Shown: positions 17,993 through 25,766 of the stretch, piece by piece
Layout: each line of letters begins with the position of its first letter
How positions within the stretch are numbered: the first letter of the stretch is position 1
Origin: Duganella sp. SG902
Lineage (GTDB): Bacteria > Pseudomonadota > Gammaproteobacteria > Burkholderiales > Burkholderiaceae_D
Reading direction: 5' to 3'
Assembly: GCF_013376005.1 (NCBI RefSeq)
Contig: NZ_JABMJK010000014.1
Location: 41,939 to 105,938 of the forward strand
Length of the DNA stretch: 64,000 nt
Made by a program: the position numbers and the translations under genes
The notes under the pieces: model-generated
What the model was told of the DNA's origin: nothing
Database searches by the model: none
What the model saw: only the letters and a program-made list of their open reading frames with translations

Positions 17993-19017
17993 GCTTCCTT
18001 CCTGGCCATCTTCCAGCGCCACACCGAGGCGCCGAAGTTGAAACCGGCGCCCACGGCGGCCAGCACCACGGTATCGCCATCCTTCACCAGCTTCTTCTCC
18101 ACCGCCTCGCTCATGGCGATCGCCAGCGACGCGGCGCCGGTATTGCCCACGCGCGCCACGTTGGTGTACGTCTGTTCCAGCTTGTAGCCCATCTTGCGCA
18201 CGATGTATTCGATCATGCGCAGATTCGCCTGGTGGAACAGCATGAAGTCGACGTCGGCCGGCGCCACGCCGCTCTTCTCGCAAGCCTTGCGGATCACGCG
18301 CGGCAGGTGGGTGATGGCCTGCTTCCAGGTGGCGATGCCGTTCATTTCCATGTAGTCCACCGCGCCGTCGAAGGCACGGCCGATGATCGGATGGCTGGAA
18401 CCGCCGCCGCGCATGCGCACCGACTCGTAGTTCGAGCTGTCGGTATGGAAAGCGGAGGAGATGATGCCGTCGGCCGGGTCGTCGCTGCGGCTCAGCACTG
18501 CCGCGCCGGCGCCATCACTCAGATAGATGGCGGTGTTGACGTCGGAACGGTCGATGTAGCGCGACAGGAACTCAACGCCGATCACCACCGCGTTGCGCAC
18601 CGACGGGTCCACGCGCATGCGGTCCGAGGCCACCGTCAGGCCGGTGACGAAGCCGGTGCAATTAGCCTGCAGGTCGAAGATCTGCGCGTTCGGCGCCTTC
18701 AGCTCCATCTGCACCTTGGCCGACAGCGGCGGATAGATGTAGTCGCCCGAGAAGGTGCAGGCGATGATCAGGTCCACCTCGTCCATGCTGATGCCGGCCA
18801 TGTCGATGGCGCGTTGCGCCGCCAGCACCGCGTACTGCGACGCCGATTCGTCCGGACCGGCGATGTAGCGCTGCTCGATGCCGGTTTTCTCGACGATCCA
18901 TTCGGGGGTGACGTCCAGGTTGCGGCACAGCGTCGCGTTATCCTCCGCGTGTTCCGGCAAGTGATGGCCGACGCCGGTGATGGTAATGCCCGGGAAGGGA
19001 AATGGAGTAGTGCTCAC
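17989..19017 (-). CDS. 3-oxoacyl-ACP synthase III (KAS III, FabH-like)
   Basis: 342 aa from GTG 19017, which overlaps the previous stop as GTGA; no in-frame ATG lies near. The catalytic triad is visible: Cys120 in LQANCTGF, His262 in LFHQAN, and Asn292 in VARVGNTGAAS. KAS III enzymes start chains by condensing an acyl-CoA with malonyl-ACP. Two discrete ACPs, an SDR and a MaoC domain in the same operon make a small dedicated acyl-building pathway. KAS III genes are also known in flagellin-glycosylation islands where they help make hydroxybutyryl-type groups on viosamine. Confidence 0.9.
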   Translation of the reverse strand: MSTTPFPFPGITITGVGHHLPEHAEDNATLCRNLDVTPEWIVEKTGIEQRYIAGPDESASQYAVLAAQRAIDMAGISMDEVDLIIACTFSGDYIYPPLSAKVQMELKAPNAQIFDLQANCTGFVTGLTVASDRMRVDPSVRNAVVIGVEFLSRYIDRSDVNTAIYLSDGAGAAVLSRSDDPADGIISSAFHTDSSNYESVRMRGGGSSHPIIGRAFDGAVDYMEMNGIATWKQAITHLPRVIRKACEKSGVAPADVDFMLFHQANLRMIEYIVRKMGYKLEQTYTNVARVGNTGAASLAIAMSEAVEKKLVKDGDTVVLAAVGAGFNFGASVWRWKMARKEA

Positions 19018-19688
19018 GATGCTGCCAACCCTAAAAAGTTTAACAATGCGGCGTTGCCGGTGCGGACCGACAGGCCGTCGGCCGCGTTGCCGTGGCCGGG
19101 ATAAATGGTGCGCTCCGGCGTCAGGTCCTGCCAGTAGCCGAGGATAGTCTGCTTCAGCACCGTGTGGTCCTCGCCCGGCAGGTGAGACAGGCCGACGCCG
19201 CGCGCATACAGCGTGTCGCCGGTGAACCACGCGCTGCCGAATTCAATGATGCAGGAACCGGGCGTGTGGCCCGGCGCCGGCAGGTAGCGCAGCGGCGTGC
19301 CGGCGATGTCGGCTTCGTAGCCCGGTTCCACCAGCGTGGCCTCGGGCAGCACCACCTTGCGCTGGATTTTCATCGCCATCAGCAGGAAGTTGGAGGCCTT
19401 CATCAACTTAGCGTCGGCCTTGGGCACGAACACCGCGCAGCCGTATTTTTTCTGGAAGTGCGAGGCGCTGCCGGTGTGGTCGAAATGGCCGTGGGTGCAA
19501 TACACTGCGTGCGGCCGCAGGCCATGTTCGCTCAACTCTGCGTCGATGGTTTCGCCATCGAGCCCGGCGTCGATCAGGATGCCGCCGCCTTCCACTGCCG
19601 CTTCGCAAAAATAGGCGTTGGAAGAGAACTCGCCGCTGGTCACGCGCCAGACATTGCCGCCGCCCCAGTTGCCGACCACGCTCGCCAT
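19014..19688 (-). CDS. Metallo-beta-lactamase-fold hydrolase (glyoxalase II-like)
   Basis: 224 aa. The metal motif is THGHFDHTG; further ligands are visible in LPAPGHTPGS, WFTGDTLYARGVG and IYPGHG. Family members hydrolyse thioesters, lactones or lactoylglutathione. In an operon with two ACPs and a KAS III, editing or release of an acyl thioester is plausible. Its ATG is one base from the SDR stop and its TGA overlaps the KAS III GTG, so translation is probably coupled. Confidence 0.85.
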   Translation of the reverse strand: MASVVGNWGGGNVWRVTSGEFSSNAYFCEAAVEGGGILIDAGLDGETIDAELSEHGLRPHAVYCTHGHFDHTGSASHFQKKYGCAVFVPKADAKLMKASNFLLMAMKIQRKVVLPEATLVEPGYEADIAGTPLRYLPAPGHTPGSCIIEFGSAWFTGDTLYARGVGLSHLPGEDHTVLKQTILGYWQDLTPERTIYPGHGNAADGLSVRTGNAALLNFLGLAAS

Positions 19689-19689
19689 G

Positions 19690-20412
19690 TCAGTTCACTC
19701 CACCCATGTAGATGGTCTGCGCGGTGATGTAGGAGCTGCGCTCGGAGGCCAGGAAATCCACGATGTTGAAGATGTCGTCCGGCTCCGCGTAGCGCGGGAT
19801 CGGCAGGCCGGCGATCACCGCGTCGATCTTGTCGCCCGGGAGCTGCGCCAGCATGTCGGTCTTGATGGCGGTGATGGACAGCGTGTTGCAGGTGATGTTG
19901 AGCGGCGCCAGTTCCTTGGCCATGACGTTGGACAGCGTCGCCAGGCCGGCCTTGCAGGCGGCGTACACCGAATCGCCGATCGGCTCCAGGCTCACCGCCA
20001 TCGAGCCGATGTTGATGATGCGGCCCCACTTCCCCTTGCGCATCAGCTTCGAGGCCTCGCGCGACACCATGAAGGCGCCCATCAGGTTGGTGTTGATCAT
20101 GGCCTGCGCCTGCGCCGGCGGCATGATCATCGCGTACTGCGAGGTCAGCACGGCGGCGTTGTTGACCACAATGTGCACCGCGTCCGACACCTTCTTCAGC
20201 GCCGCAAAGCCCTGCTGCACCGAGGCCGGGTCGCCGATGTCGACCTGGAAGTGGTGATAGTCCGGATGTTCGATGGTGGCCTCGCCGCGCGCGAAGCCGG
20301 CCACGCGGCCGCCGTTGCGCAGGATATGCTCGGCCAGCAGGCGGCCCACACCGCGCCGGCTGCCGGTGATCAGCGCCAGCTTGCCAGCATAGGTGGAGCC
20401 GGTTGGGTTCAT
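19690..20412 (-). CDS. Short-chain dehydrogenase/reductase (FabG-like)
   Basis: 240 aa; starts by ATGA overlap with the ACP stop. SDR features: TGSRRGVG nucleotide loop, NNAA, INIGSMA with catalytic Ser, and YAACK for the Tyr/Lys pair. FabG relatives reduce a 3-ketoacyl-ACP to the 3-hydroxyacyl form. It directly follows an ACP gene in the acyl operon, so reduction of the KAS III product is the likely step. It is a second SDR beside the MaoC fusion, which suggests two different reductions. Confidence 0.87.
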   Translation of the reverse strand: MNPTGSTYAGKLALITGSRRGVGRLLAEHILRNGGRVAGFARGEATIEHPDYHHFQVDIGDPASVQQGFAALKKVSDAVHIVVNNAAVLTSQYAMIMPPAQAQAMINTNLMGAFMVSREASKLMRKGKWGRIINIGSMAVSLEPIGDSVYAACKAGLATLSNVMAKELAPLNITCNTLSITAIKTDMLAQLPGDKIDAVIAGLPIPRYAEPDDIFNIVDFLASERSSYITAQTIYMGGVN

Positions 20413-20711
20413 GCCTTTTCCGACAGCAGCAGCTCGATGTAGGCGGTCAGCGAGCGCACGTCGGTGAACGGCGACACCGGCTGGCTCATGGCGCGGTCGT
20501 CGGTCAGGCTGATATCGCGGCCGGCCTGCTCGGACACGGCGCCCTCGACGTCGACGATCACCGACACCAGCGACAGCGAATCGAGCACCGCGTCGGCGCC
20601 GAACAAACGGGTGTCCAGGCCGACGGTCAGCTGCTCGTCCGGGCCGCGTTCGTCGTTGATGTTGTTCAGGGCCTGCAGGATGATGGCGTGGATGGCGTCT
20701 TGGTTCAGCAT
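20409..20711 (-). CDS. Acyl carrier protein (first of two)
   Basis: 100 aa. Ser45 in VLDSLSLVS is the expected 4'-phosphopantetheine site. It is longer than a housekeeping ACP and sequence-distinct from the one at 14768. It lies between a GNAT and an SDR gene and shares ATGA coupling with the SDR. Two different ACPs in one operon point to two acyl pools: one loaded by the ligase/FkbH pair and one used for extension and transfer. Confidence 0.87.
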   Translation of the reverse strand: MLNQDAIHAIILQALNNINDERGPDEQLTVGLDTRLFGADAVLDSLSLVSVIVDVEGAVSEQAGRDISLTDDRAMSQPVSPFTDVRSLTAYIELLLSEKA

Positions 20712-20731
20712 GGGGTGGTCCTTGTAATGAA

Positions 20732-21334
20732 TTATTCGGCGGCGCGGCGGGCGGCCGCGATCAGCACGTTCATGCGCGGCAGCGCGGTCTTGCGGTATTC
20801 GTCGGCCAGCATGCCAAGGTAGACGGCGTCCTCGAACGAACCGTCCTTCTGGCACAGGTGCTGGCGCAGGCGGCCCTCTTCCTTCATGCCCAGGTACTTC
20901 TGCCACTTGATCATCAACGTGTTGTTGGCGGCGATGATGCCGCACACGCGCAGCAGGCCCAGACGGTCGAACGCCAGCTCGTACAGCAGCTTCATGGCCT
21001 CGACGGCGGCCGGGACGCCCTGCGTGGCCGCCTCGTCGCCGATCAGGAAGCGTCCTGGCTCGCCGTGACGGTTGGCGCGGTCGATGCCGACCAGCGACAG
21101 CATGCCGACCGGATGGCCGTTTTTCAGCTCGATGATGTAGTTGTATTCCGAGGCCGGGCGGCTGGCGATCCATGCGGCCTGCTGCTCCACGCTGGCGGCG
21201 CCGGCGTTGAGGAAGCGGGCGCGCTGGGCGTTGCGCCAGCCCAGCGTCAGCGCGGCGTCTTCCGGCCGCAGCGGGCGCAGGTTGACGAATTCACCGCTCA
21301 GCACTTCGGTGTTCGGTACAACGGCTTGGGACAT
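20732..21334 (-). CDS. GNAT-family acyltransferase (RimJ/RimL-like)
   Basis: 200 aa from ATG 21334 (MSQAVVPNTEV); the longer open frame upstream is a shadow of the methyltransferase gene. GNAT features: VNLRPLRPEDAALTLGWRN, VGMLSLVGID, GEPGRFLIGDEAATQG, and IIAANNTLMIKWQKYLGM. This subgroup often acetylates amino-deoxysugars (for example UDP-4-amino-sugar acetyltransferases). Next to an ACP it may transfer the operon's acyl group to an aminosugar. Confidence 0.84.
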   Translation of the reverse strand: MSQAVVPNTEVLSGEFVNLRPLRPEDAALTLGWRNAQRARFLNAGAASVEQQAAWIASRPASEYNYIIELKNGHPVGMLSLVGIDRANRHGEPGRFLIGDEAATQGVPAAVEAMKLLYELAFDRLGLLRVCGIIAANNTLMIKWQKYLGMKEEGRLRQHLCQKDGSFEDAVYLGMLADEYRKTALPRMNVLIAAARRAAE

Positions 21335-21342
21335 AAGGCTTC

Positions 21343-22272
21343 CTAGTAGACGATGAAGGCGGCGGCCTCCGGCACCGGCACGCCGGGCGCCGACGGCTTG
21401 TAGGCCATGCCGATGAACGATTGTTCCAGCGTGAAGCCGGCTTCGATCAAGTGGGCCAGCACTTCGCCGCCGTTGCGGTACAGGTAAATGTGGTCGGCAT
21501 GGGCCGCGTTCAGCGCCGCCGTGATGAAGGCCTTGGCGCCCGGCGCCATGTTGCGGCGCAGACCGCGCAGGAAGGCCACCGGATCGTCCAGGTGCTCCAG
21601 CACTTCCACGCATACCAGCCAGTCGGCCTTCGGTTCCAGCGGTTCGGCGGTGACGTCGCGCAGCTCGGTGCGATAGCGGTCGGCCACGCCCAGCGCCTTC
21701 AGTTGTGTTTCTGTAAACCGCTGCGACGACGGGCTGATGTCCAGCCCCACGCCGCGCACCTGCGGCAGGGCACGCAGCAGCAGGCCGGAATACAGGCCGG
21801 TGCCGATGCCAACTTCCATGAAGGAAGTGGCGCCGGCCACACGCATGGCCTGCACGAAGGCGCTGTTGAAGAACTGGATCTGGCGGTAGTGGTGCGGCCA
21901 CAGGAAGTGCGACAGCAGCAGGCCTGGCAGGTATTCCTGCATCATGTGCGCTTCGTTGAAATACACCTCGCTCGACGCCTGCTCGTGGGTCTTGGCCTTG
22001 TATTCGCGTTCACGCTCGAACACCGCCTGCAGTCGCATCGACTGCATGGCGAACACCGCATAGCCTTTGGCCGCCGCGCTCACCGCGTCCTCGGTCGGGA
22101 ACAGGGCGTTCAGCACCGGCTCGAATTCATCGGCCCACTCAGCGCCGAACAGGGCGGCGCCACGGTCGACGATGTCGGCCGCGAAGCGGTGTTTCGCGCG
22201 CAGGGTATCGGCCAAGCGGGTCAGGCCAGGGTAGCGGGTCCGGTCCAGCTGGAAGGGGTGATTTTCAGGCAT
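21343..22272 (-). CDS. SAM-dependent methyltransferase heading the acyl operon
   Basis: 309 aa from ATG 22272 (MPENHPF). Upstream in-frame Met/Val codons fall in the divergent promoter region. The SAM-binding site is MEVGIGTGLYSG with acidic LDIS following, and VCVEVLEHLDDP is motif II/III. A helical N-terminal half of about 150 residues precedes the fold. It is the first gene of the minus-strand acyl operon. O-methylation of the hydroxyacyl or sugar moiety fits, as with the methyltransferase of modified viosamine pathways, but the target is not shown. Confidence 0.83.
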   Translation of the reverse strand: MPENHPFQLDRTRYPGLTRLADTLRAKHRFAADIVDRGAALFGAEWADEFEPVLNALFPTEDAVSAAAKGYAVFAMQSMRLQAVFEREREYKAKTHEQASSEVYFNEAHMMQEYLPGLLLSHFLWPHHYRQIQFFNSAFVQAMRVAGATSFMEVGIGTGLYSGLLLRALPQVRGVGLDISPSSQRFTETQLKALGVADRYRTELRDVTAEPLEPKADWLVCVEVLEHLDDPVAFLRGLRRNMAPGAKAFITAALNAAHADHIYLYRNGGEVLAHLIEAGFTLEQSFIGMAYKPSAPGVPVPEAAAFIVY

Positions 22273-22312
22273 GAATATCGCAGTCGGCAAAACGGCAGAA
22301 GGCTGCACTCTA

Positions 22313-22338
22313 GCATACCAGTCCCCCTTTGGGTATGC
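22313..22338. promoter_or_regulatory. Inverted repeat in the divergent promoter region of the acyl operon and methylmalonyl-CoA mutase
   Basis: GCATACC (22313-22319) and GGTATGC (22332-22338) are perfect inverted 7-mers separated by 12 bases. On the minus strand the left arm reads ggTATGCT, a possible -10 for the acyl operon. The element could be an operator or a hairpin. The whole gap between the two divergent starts is 175 bp and no gene is seen in it. Confidence 0.35.
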
Positions 22339-22447
22339 CAAACAGCGACGGAAAAGCGCCCCTGCTCAGCCGCTGTGCGACGGGTAGGAAAGCCTGCCGC
22401 CGCAAGGTACAATCCCAGCACAACCGTCCGCCTGCCGAAAGTCCGAT

Positions 22448-24730
22448 ATGACCGAACCACGCACCGCCCCGACCACCCCGGCCGCCACCCTGGCGGACTG
22501 GCAAGCGGCGGCGGCACGTTCCGCGCCGGGCGGCGATCCCGCCCGCCTCGACACCCCGCAGCCGGACGGCATCACCATGAAGGCGCTGTACACGGCGGCC
22601 GACCTGCAAGGCCTGCCGCACACCGACACCCTGCCCGGCTTCGAGCCGTTTGTGCGCGGCCCGCAGGCCACCATGTACGCCTCACGCCCGTGGACCATCC
22701 GCCAGTATGCCGGCTTCTCGACGGCGGCCGAGTCCAACGCCTTCTACCGCCGCACGCTGGCCGGCGGCGGCCAGGGCGTGTCGGTGGCGTTCGACCTGGC
22801 CACCCATCGCGGCTACGATTCCGACCACCCGCGCGTCAAGGGCGACGTCGGCAAGGCCGGCGTGGCGGTCGATTCGGTCGAGGACATGAAGATCCTGTTC
22901 GACGGCATCGCGCTCGACAAGGTGTCGGTCTCCATGACCATGAACGGCGCCGTGCTGCCGGTGTTGGCCGGCTACATCGTCGCTGCCGAGGAAGCCGGCG
23001 TGGCGCCGGAACAACTGTCCGGTACCATACAGAACGACATCCTCAAAGAATTCATGGTGAGGAATACCTATATTTATCCGCCCGAACCGTCGATGCGCAT
23101 CGTGGCCGACATCATTGCCTATACGGCACAGCACATGCCCAAGTTCAATTCCGTGTCGATTTCCGGCTACCACATGCAGGAAGCCGGCGCCACGCCGGCG
23201 CTGGAGCTGGGCCTGACCTTGGCCGACGGCATGGAATATGTCCGTACCGCCATCAACAAGGGCATGGACGTTGATGATTTCGCAGGCAGGTTGTCATTTT
23301 TCTTCGGCGTCGGCATGAACTTCTACATGGAGGTGGCCAAGCTGCGCGCGGCGCGCCTGCTGTGGTGCCGCATCATGAAGGACTTCGGCGCGAAGTCGCG
23401 GAAATCGCTGATGCTGCGCACCCACTGCCAGACCTCGGGCTGGTCGCTGACCGTGCAAGACCCCTACAACAACGTGGTGCGCACCACGGTGGAGGCCATG
23501 GCCGCCGTGTTTGGCGGCACCCAGTCGCTGCATACCAACTCGTTGGACGAGGCGATCGCGCTGCCGTCCGAATTCGCCGCGCGCATCGCCCGCAACACGC
23601 AGCTCATTTTGCAGGAAGAGACGCAGATCACCAACGTCATCGATCCCTGGGCCGGCTCCTACATGATGGAAAAGCTGACGCAGGACGTGGCGGACCAGGC
23701 CTGGGCCATCATCCAGGAAGTGGAACAGATGGGCGGCATGACGCAAGCCGTTGGCTCGGGCTGGGCCAAGCTGAAGATCGAGGCGGCGGCGGCCGTCAAG
23801 CAGGCGCGCATCGATTCGGGAAAGGATGTCATCGTGGGCGTCAACAAATACCAGAGCGGCGTCGAGGACCAGGTCGAGGCGCGCGAGATCGACAACACCG
23901 CCGTGCGCGAGCAGCAGATTGCGCGCCTGGCCCAGATCCGCGCCACGCGCGATCAGGAAGCGGTGGGCGCGGCGTTGGCGGAACTGGGCACGGCGGCCTA
24001 TGAAGGCCGCGGCAACCTGCTGGAACTGGCGGTGCGGGCGACCCGCCTGCGCGCCACCGTGGGCGAGATTTCCGACGCGCTGGAGCAAGCGTGGGGCCGG
24101 CATCGCGCGGCCAATCAGAACGTCTCCGGTGTGTACGGTGCCGGCCTGGCGGATGACGAAAACTGGTCGCTGCTGCGCGCCGAGGTGGAACGGTTCGCGG
24201 TGGAGCAAGGCCGCCGGCCGCGCATCATGGTGGCCAAGCTGGGGCAGGATGGACATGACCGCGGCGCGCGCGTGGTCGGTTCTGCGTTTGCGGACCTGGG
24301 CTTCGACGTCGACCTCGGGCCACTGTTCCAGACGCCACAGGAAGCCGCGCGCCAGGCCGTCGAAAACGACGTGCACGCGGTCGGCGTCTCCACGCTGGCG
24401 GCCGGCCACAAGACGCTGGTGCCGGAACTGATCGCCGCGCTGCGCGACGAAGGCGCGGAAGACATCATCGTGTTCGTCGGCGGCGTGGTGCCGACGCAGG
24501 ATCACGGCTTCCTGTACCAGGCTGGCGTTAAAGGCATCTTCGGCCCCGGCACGCCGATTCCGCTGTGCGCGGCCGAGGTGCTGCAGCAGATCCGCGAGTC
24601 GCTCGGCGCCGACGCCCACAAGGGCGCGGTATCGTCCGATGACGACGGTGACGGTGCGCCGCCGCCCGACGCGGCGGCGGCCGTTGCCATCGCGCTGGGC
24701 GCGACCGCCGGCACCTCGGCAGCCACCTGA
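22448..24730 (+). CDS. scpA: Methylmalonyl-CoA mutase (single-chain, B12-dependent)
   Basis: 760 aa. The N-terminal TIM-barrel domain has the family sequences PWTIRQYAGFSTA, SVAFDLATHRGYDSDHPRV and RTHCQTSGWSLT. The C-terminal cobalamin domain has the DxHxxG motif in GQDGHDRGARVVG with His603 as the lower cobalt ligand, and GVSTLAAGHKTL. It interconverts (R)-methylmalonyl-CoA and succinyl-CoA. An extra Asp/Ala-rich tail of about 35 residues follows the B12 domain. MeaB starts four bases after its stop. Its place among glycan genes may be accidental, though propionate metabolism could feed the acyl operon. Confidence 0.95.
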   Translation: MTEPRTAPTTPAATLADWQAAAARSAPGGDPARLDTPQPDGITMKALYTAADLQGLPHTDTLPGFEPFVRGPQATMYASRPWTIRQYAGFSTAAESNAFYRRTLAGGGQGVSVAFDLATHRGYDSDHPRVKGDVGKAGVAVDSVEDMKILFDGIALDKVSVSMTMNGAVLPVLAGYIVAAEEAGVAPEQLSGTIQNDILKEFMVRNTYIYPPEPSMRIVADIIAYTAQHMPKFNSVSISGYHMQEAGATPALELGLTLADGMEYVRTAINKGMDVDDFAGRLSFFFGVGMNFYMEVAKLRAARLLWCRIMKDFGAKSRKSLMLRTHCQTSGWSLTVQDPYNNVVRTTVEAMAAVFGGTQSLHTNSLDEAIALPSEFAARIARNTQLILQEETQITNVIDPWAGSYMMEKLTQDVADQAWAIIQEVEQMGGMTQAVGSGWAKLKIEAAAAVKQARIDSGKDVIVGVNKYQSGVEDQVEAREIDNTAVREQQIARLAQIRATRDQEAVGAALAELGTAAYEGRGNLLELAVRATRLRATVGEISDALEQAWGRHRAANQNVSGVYGAGLADDENWSLLRAEVERFAVEQGRRPRIMVAKLGQDGHDRGARVVGSAFADLGFDVDLGPLFQTPQEAARQAVENDVHAVGVSTLAAGHKTLVPELIAALRDEGAEDIIVFVGGVVPTQDHGFLYQAGVKGIFGPGTPIPLCAAEVLQQIRESLGADAHKGAVSSDDDGDGAPPPDAAAAVAIALGATAGTSAAT

Positions 24731-24734
24731 CCCG

Positions 24735-25730
24735 ATGGCAATCGAGCCTGACGACGAAGCCCTCGCCGACGCCCTGCTGGCGCGGCAGCGGCGCGCGCTG
24801 GCCAAGGCCATCACCCTGGTGGAATCCTCGCGGCCCGACCACCGGCTGCGCGCCCAGGCCCTGCTGGACAAACTGCTGCCGCACACCGGCGGCGCCTACC
24901 GCATCGGCATCAGCGGCGTGCCCGGCGTCGGCAAATCCACCTTCATCGAAGCCTTCGGCATGTACCTGCTGGCGCAGGGGCTGCGCGTGGCCGTGCTGGC
25001 GGTCGACCCGTCCTCGCCGCTGACCGGCGGCTCCATCCTGGGCGACAAGACCCGCATGGAATGCCTGTCGCAGCAGGAGAACGCCTACATCCGCCCCTCC
25101 CCTGCGCGCGGCGCGCTGGGCGGCGTGGGCCACCAAAGCCGCGAGGCGATGCTGGTGTGCGAGGCGGCCGGCTTCGACGTCATCATCGTGGAAACGGTGG
25201 GCGTCGGCCAAAGCGAAACCGCCGTCGCCGGCATGTGCGACGTCTTCCTGCTGCTGCAACTGCCCAACGCCGGCGACGAACTGCAGGGCATCAAGAAAGG
25301 CATACTGGAACTGGCCGACATCGTGGTCTACAACAAGGCCGACATCGACCCGCGCGCGGCCGCCGTCGCCGCAGGACAAATGCGCGCCGCCCTGCACATG
25401 CTGCGCCCCGCCTCGCCGCACTGGCACATGCAGGTGCTGCAGGCCAGCGCCGCCACCGGCGCCGGCATGGAAGACATCTGGGCCACGCTGCAGAACTACC
25501 GCAAGACCATGCGGCACACCGGCGCCTTCGAGGAACGGCGCAAGCAGCAGGCGCAAACCTGGATGTGGAACCTGGTGGAAGCCGGCCTGCAGGAACGCTT
25601 CCGCAACCACGACGCCGTGCGTGCCGCGCTGCCGCAAGCCTTGCGGCAGGCCGCCGACGGCACCGCCAATCCGGCCACGCTGGCCACACTGCTGCTGGAC
25701 GCTTTCGCCACTGGGGCGAAGCAGGTATGA
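24735..25730 (+). CDS. meaB: Methylmalonyl-CoA mutase-associated GTPase MeaB
   Basis: 331 aa from ATG 24735, four bases after the mutase stop. Walker A GVPGVGKST at 61-69, then VDPSSPLTGGSILGDKTRM, RPSPARGALGGV, VETVGVGQSE and the NKAD guanine-specificity motif are all those of the ArgK/MeaB G3E GTPases. It guards the mutase by gating cofactor loading and removing damaged cobalamin. The pair forms one transcription unit. Confidence 0.95.
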   Translation: MAIEPDDEALADALLARQRRALAKAITLVESSRPDHRLRAQALLDKLLPHTGGAYRIGISGVPGVGKSTFIEAFGMYLLAQGLRVAVLAVDPSSPLTGGSILGDKTRMECLSQQENAYIRPSPARGALGGVGHQSREAMLVCEAAGFDVIIVETVGVGQSETAVAGMCDVFLLLQLPNAGDELQGIKKGILELADIVVYNKADIDPRAAAVAAGQMRAALHMLRPASPHWHMQVLQASAATGAGMEDIWATLQNYRKTMRHTGAFEERRKQQAQTWMWNLVEAGLQERFRNHDAVRAALPQALRQAADGTANPATLATLLLDAFATGAKQV

Positions 25731-25733
25731 TAA
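25724..25733 (+). promoter_or_regulatory. Candidate -10 element (GGTATGATA) before the second GT41 gene
   Basis: GGTATGATA here contains a TATGAT hexamer 41 bases before the ATG at 25767. The same nine bases occur 43 bases before the ATG of the first GT41 gene (5727-5735). The one here overlaps the meaB stop codon, so chance similarity is possible. No convincing -35 is seen. Confidence 0.25.
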
Positions 25734-25766
25734 GTCCAGCCCCACCGACCAACCGACTACGCCTCA

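Noticed and set aside
22448..25730. Methylmalonyl-CoA mutase and MeaB as part of the glycan system
   Set aside because: They are ordinary central-metabolism genes with a complete two-gene unit; only a speculative regulatory link through the shared divergent promoter is noted.
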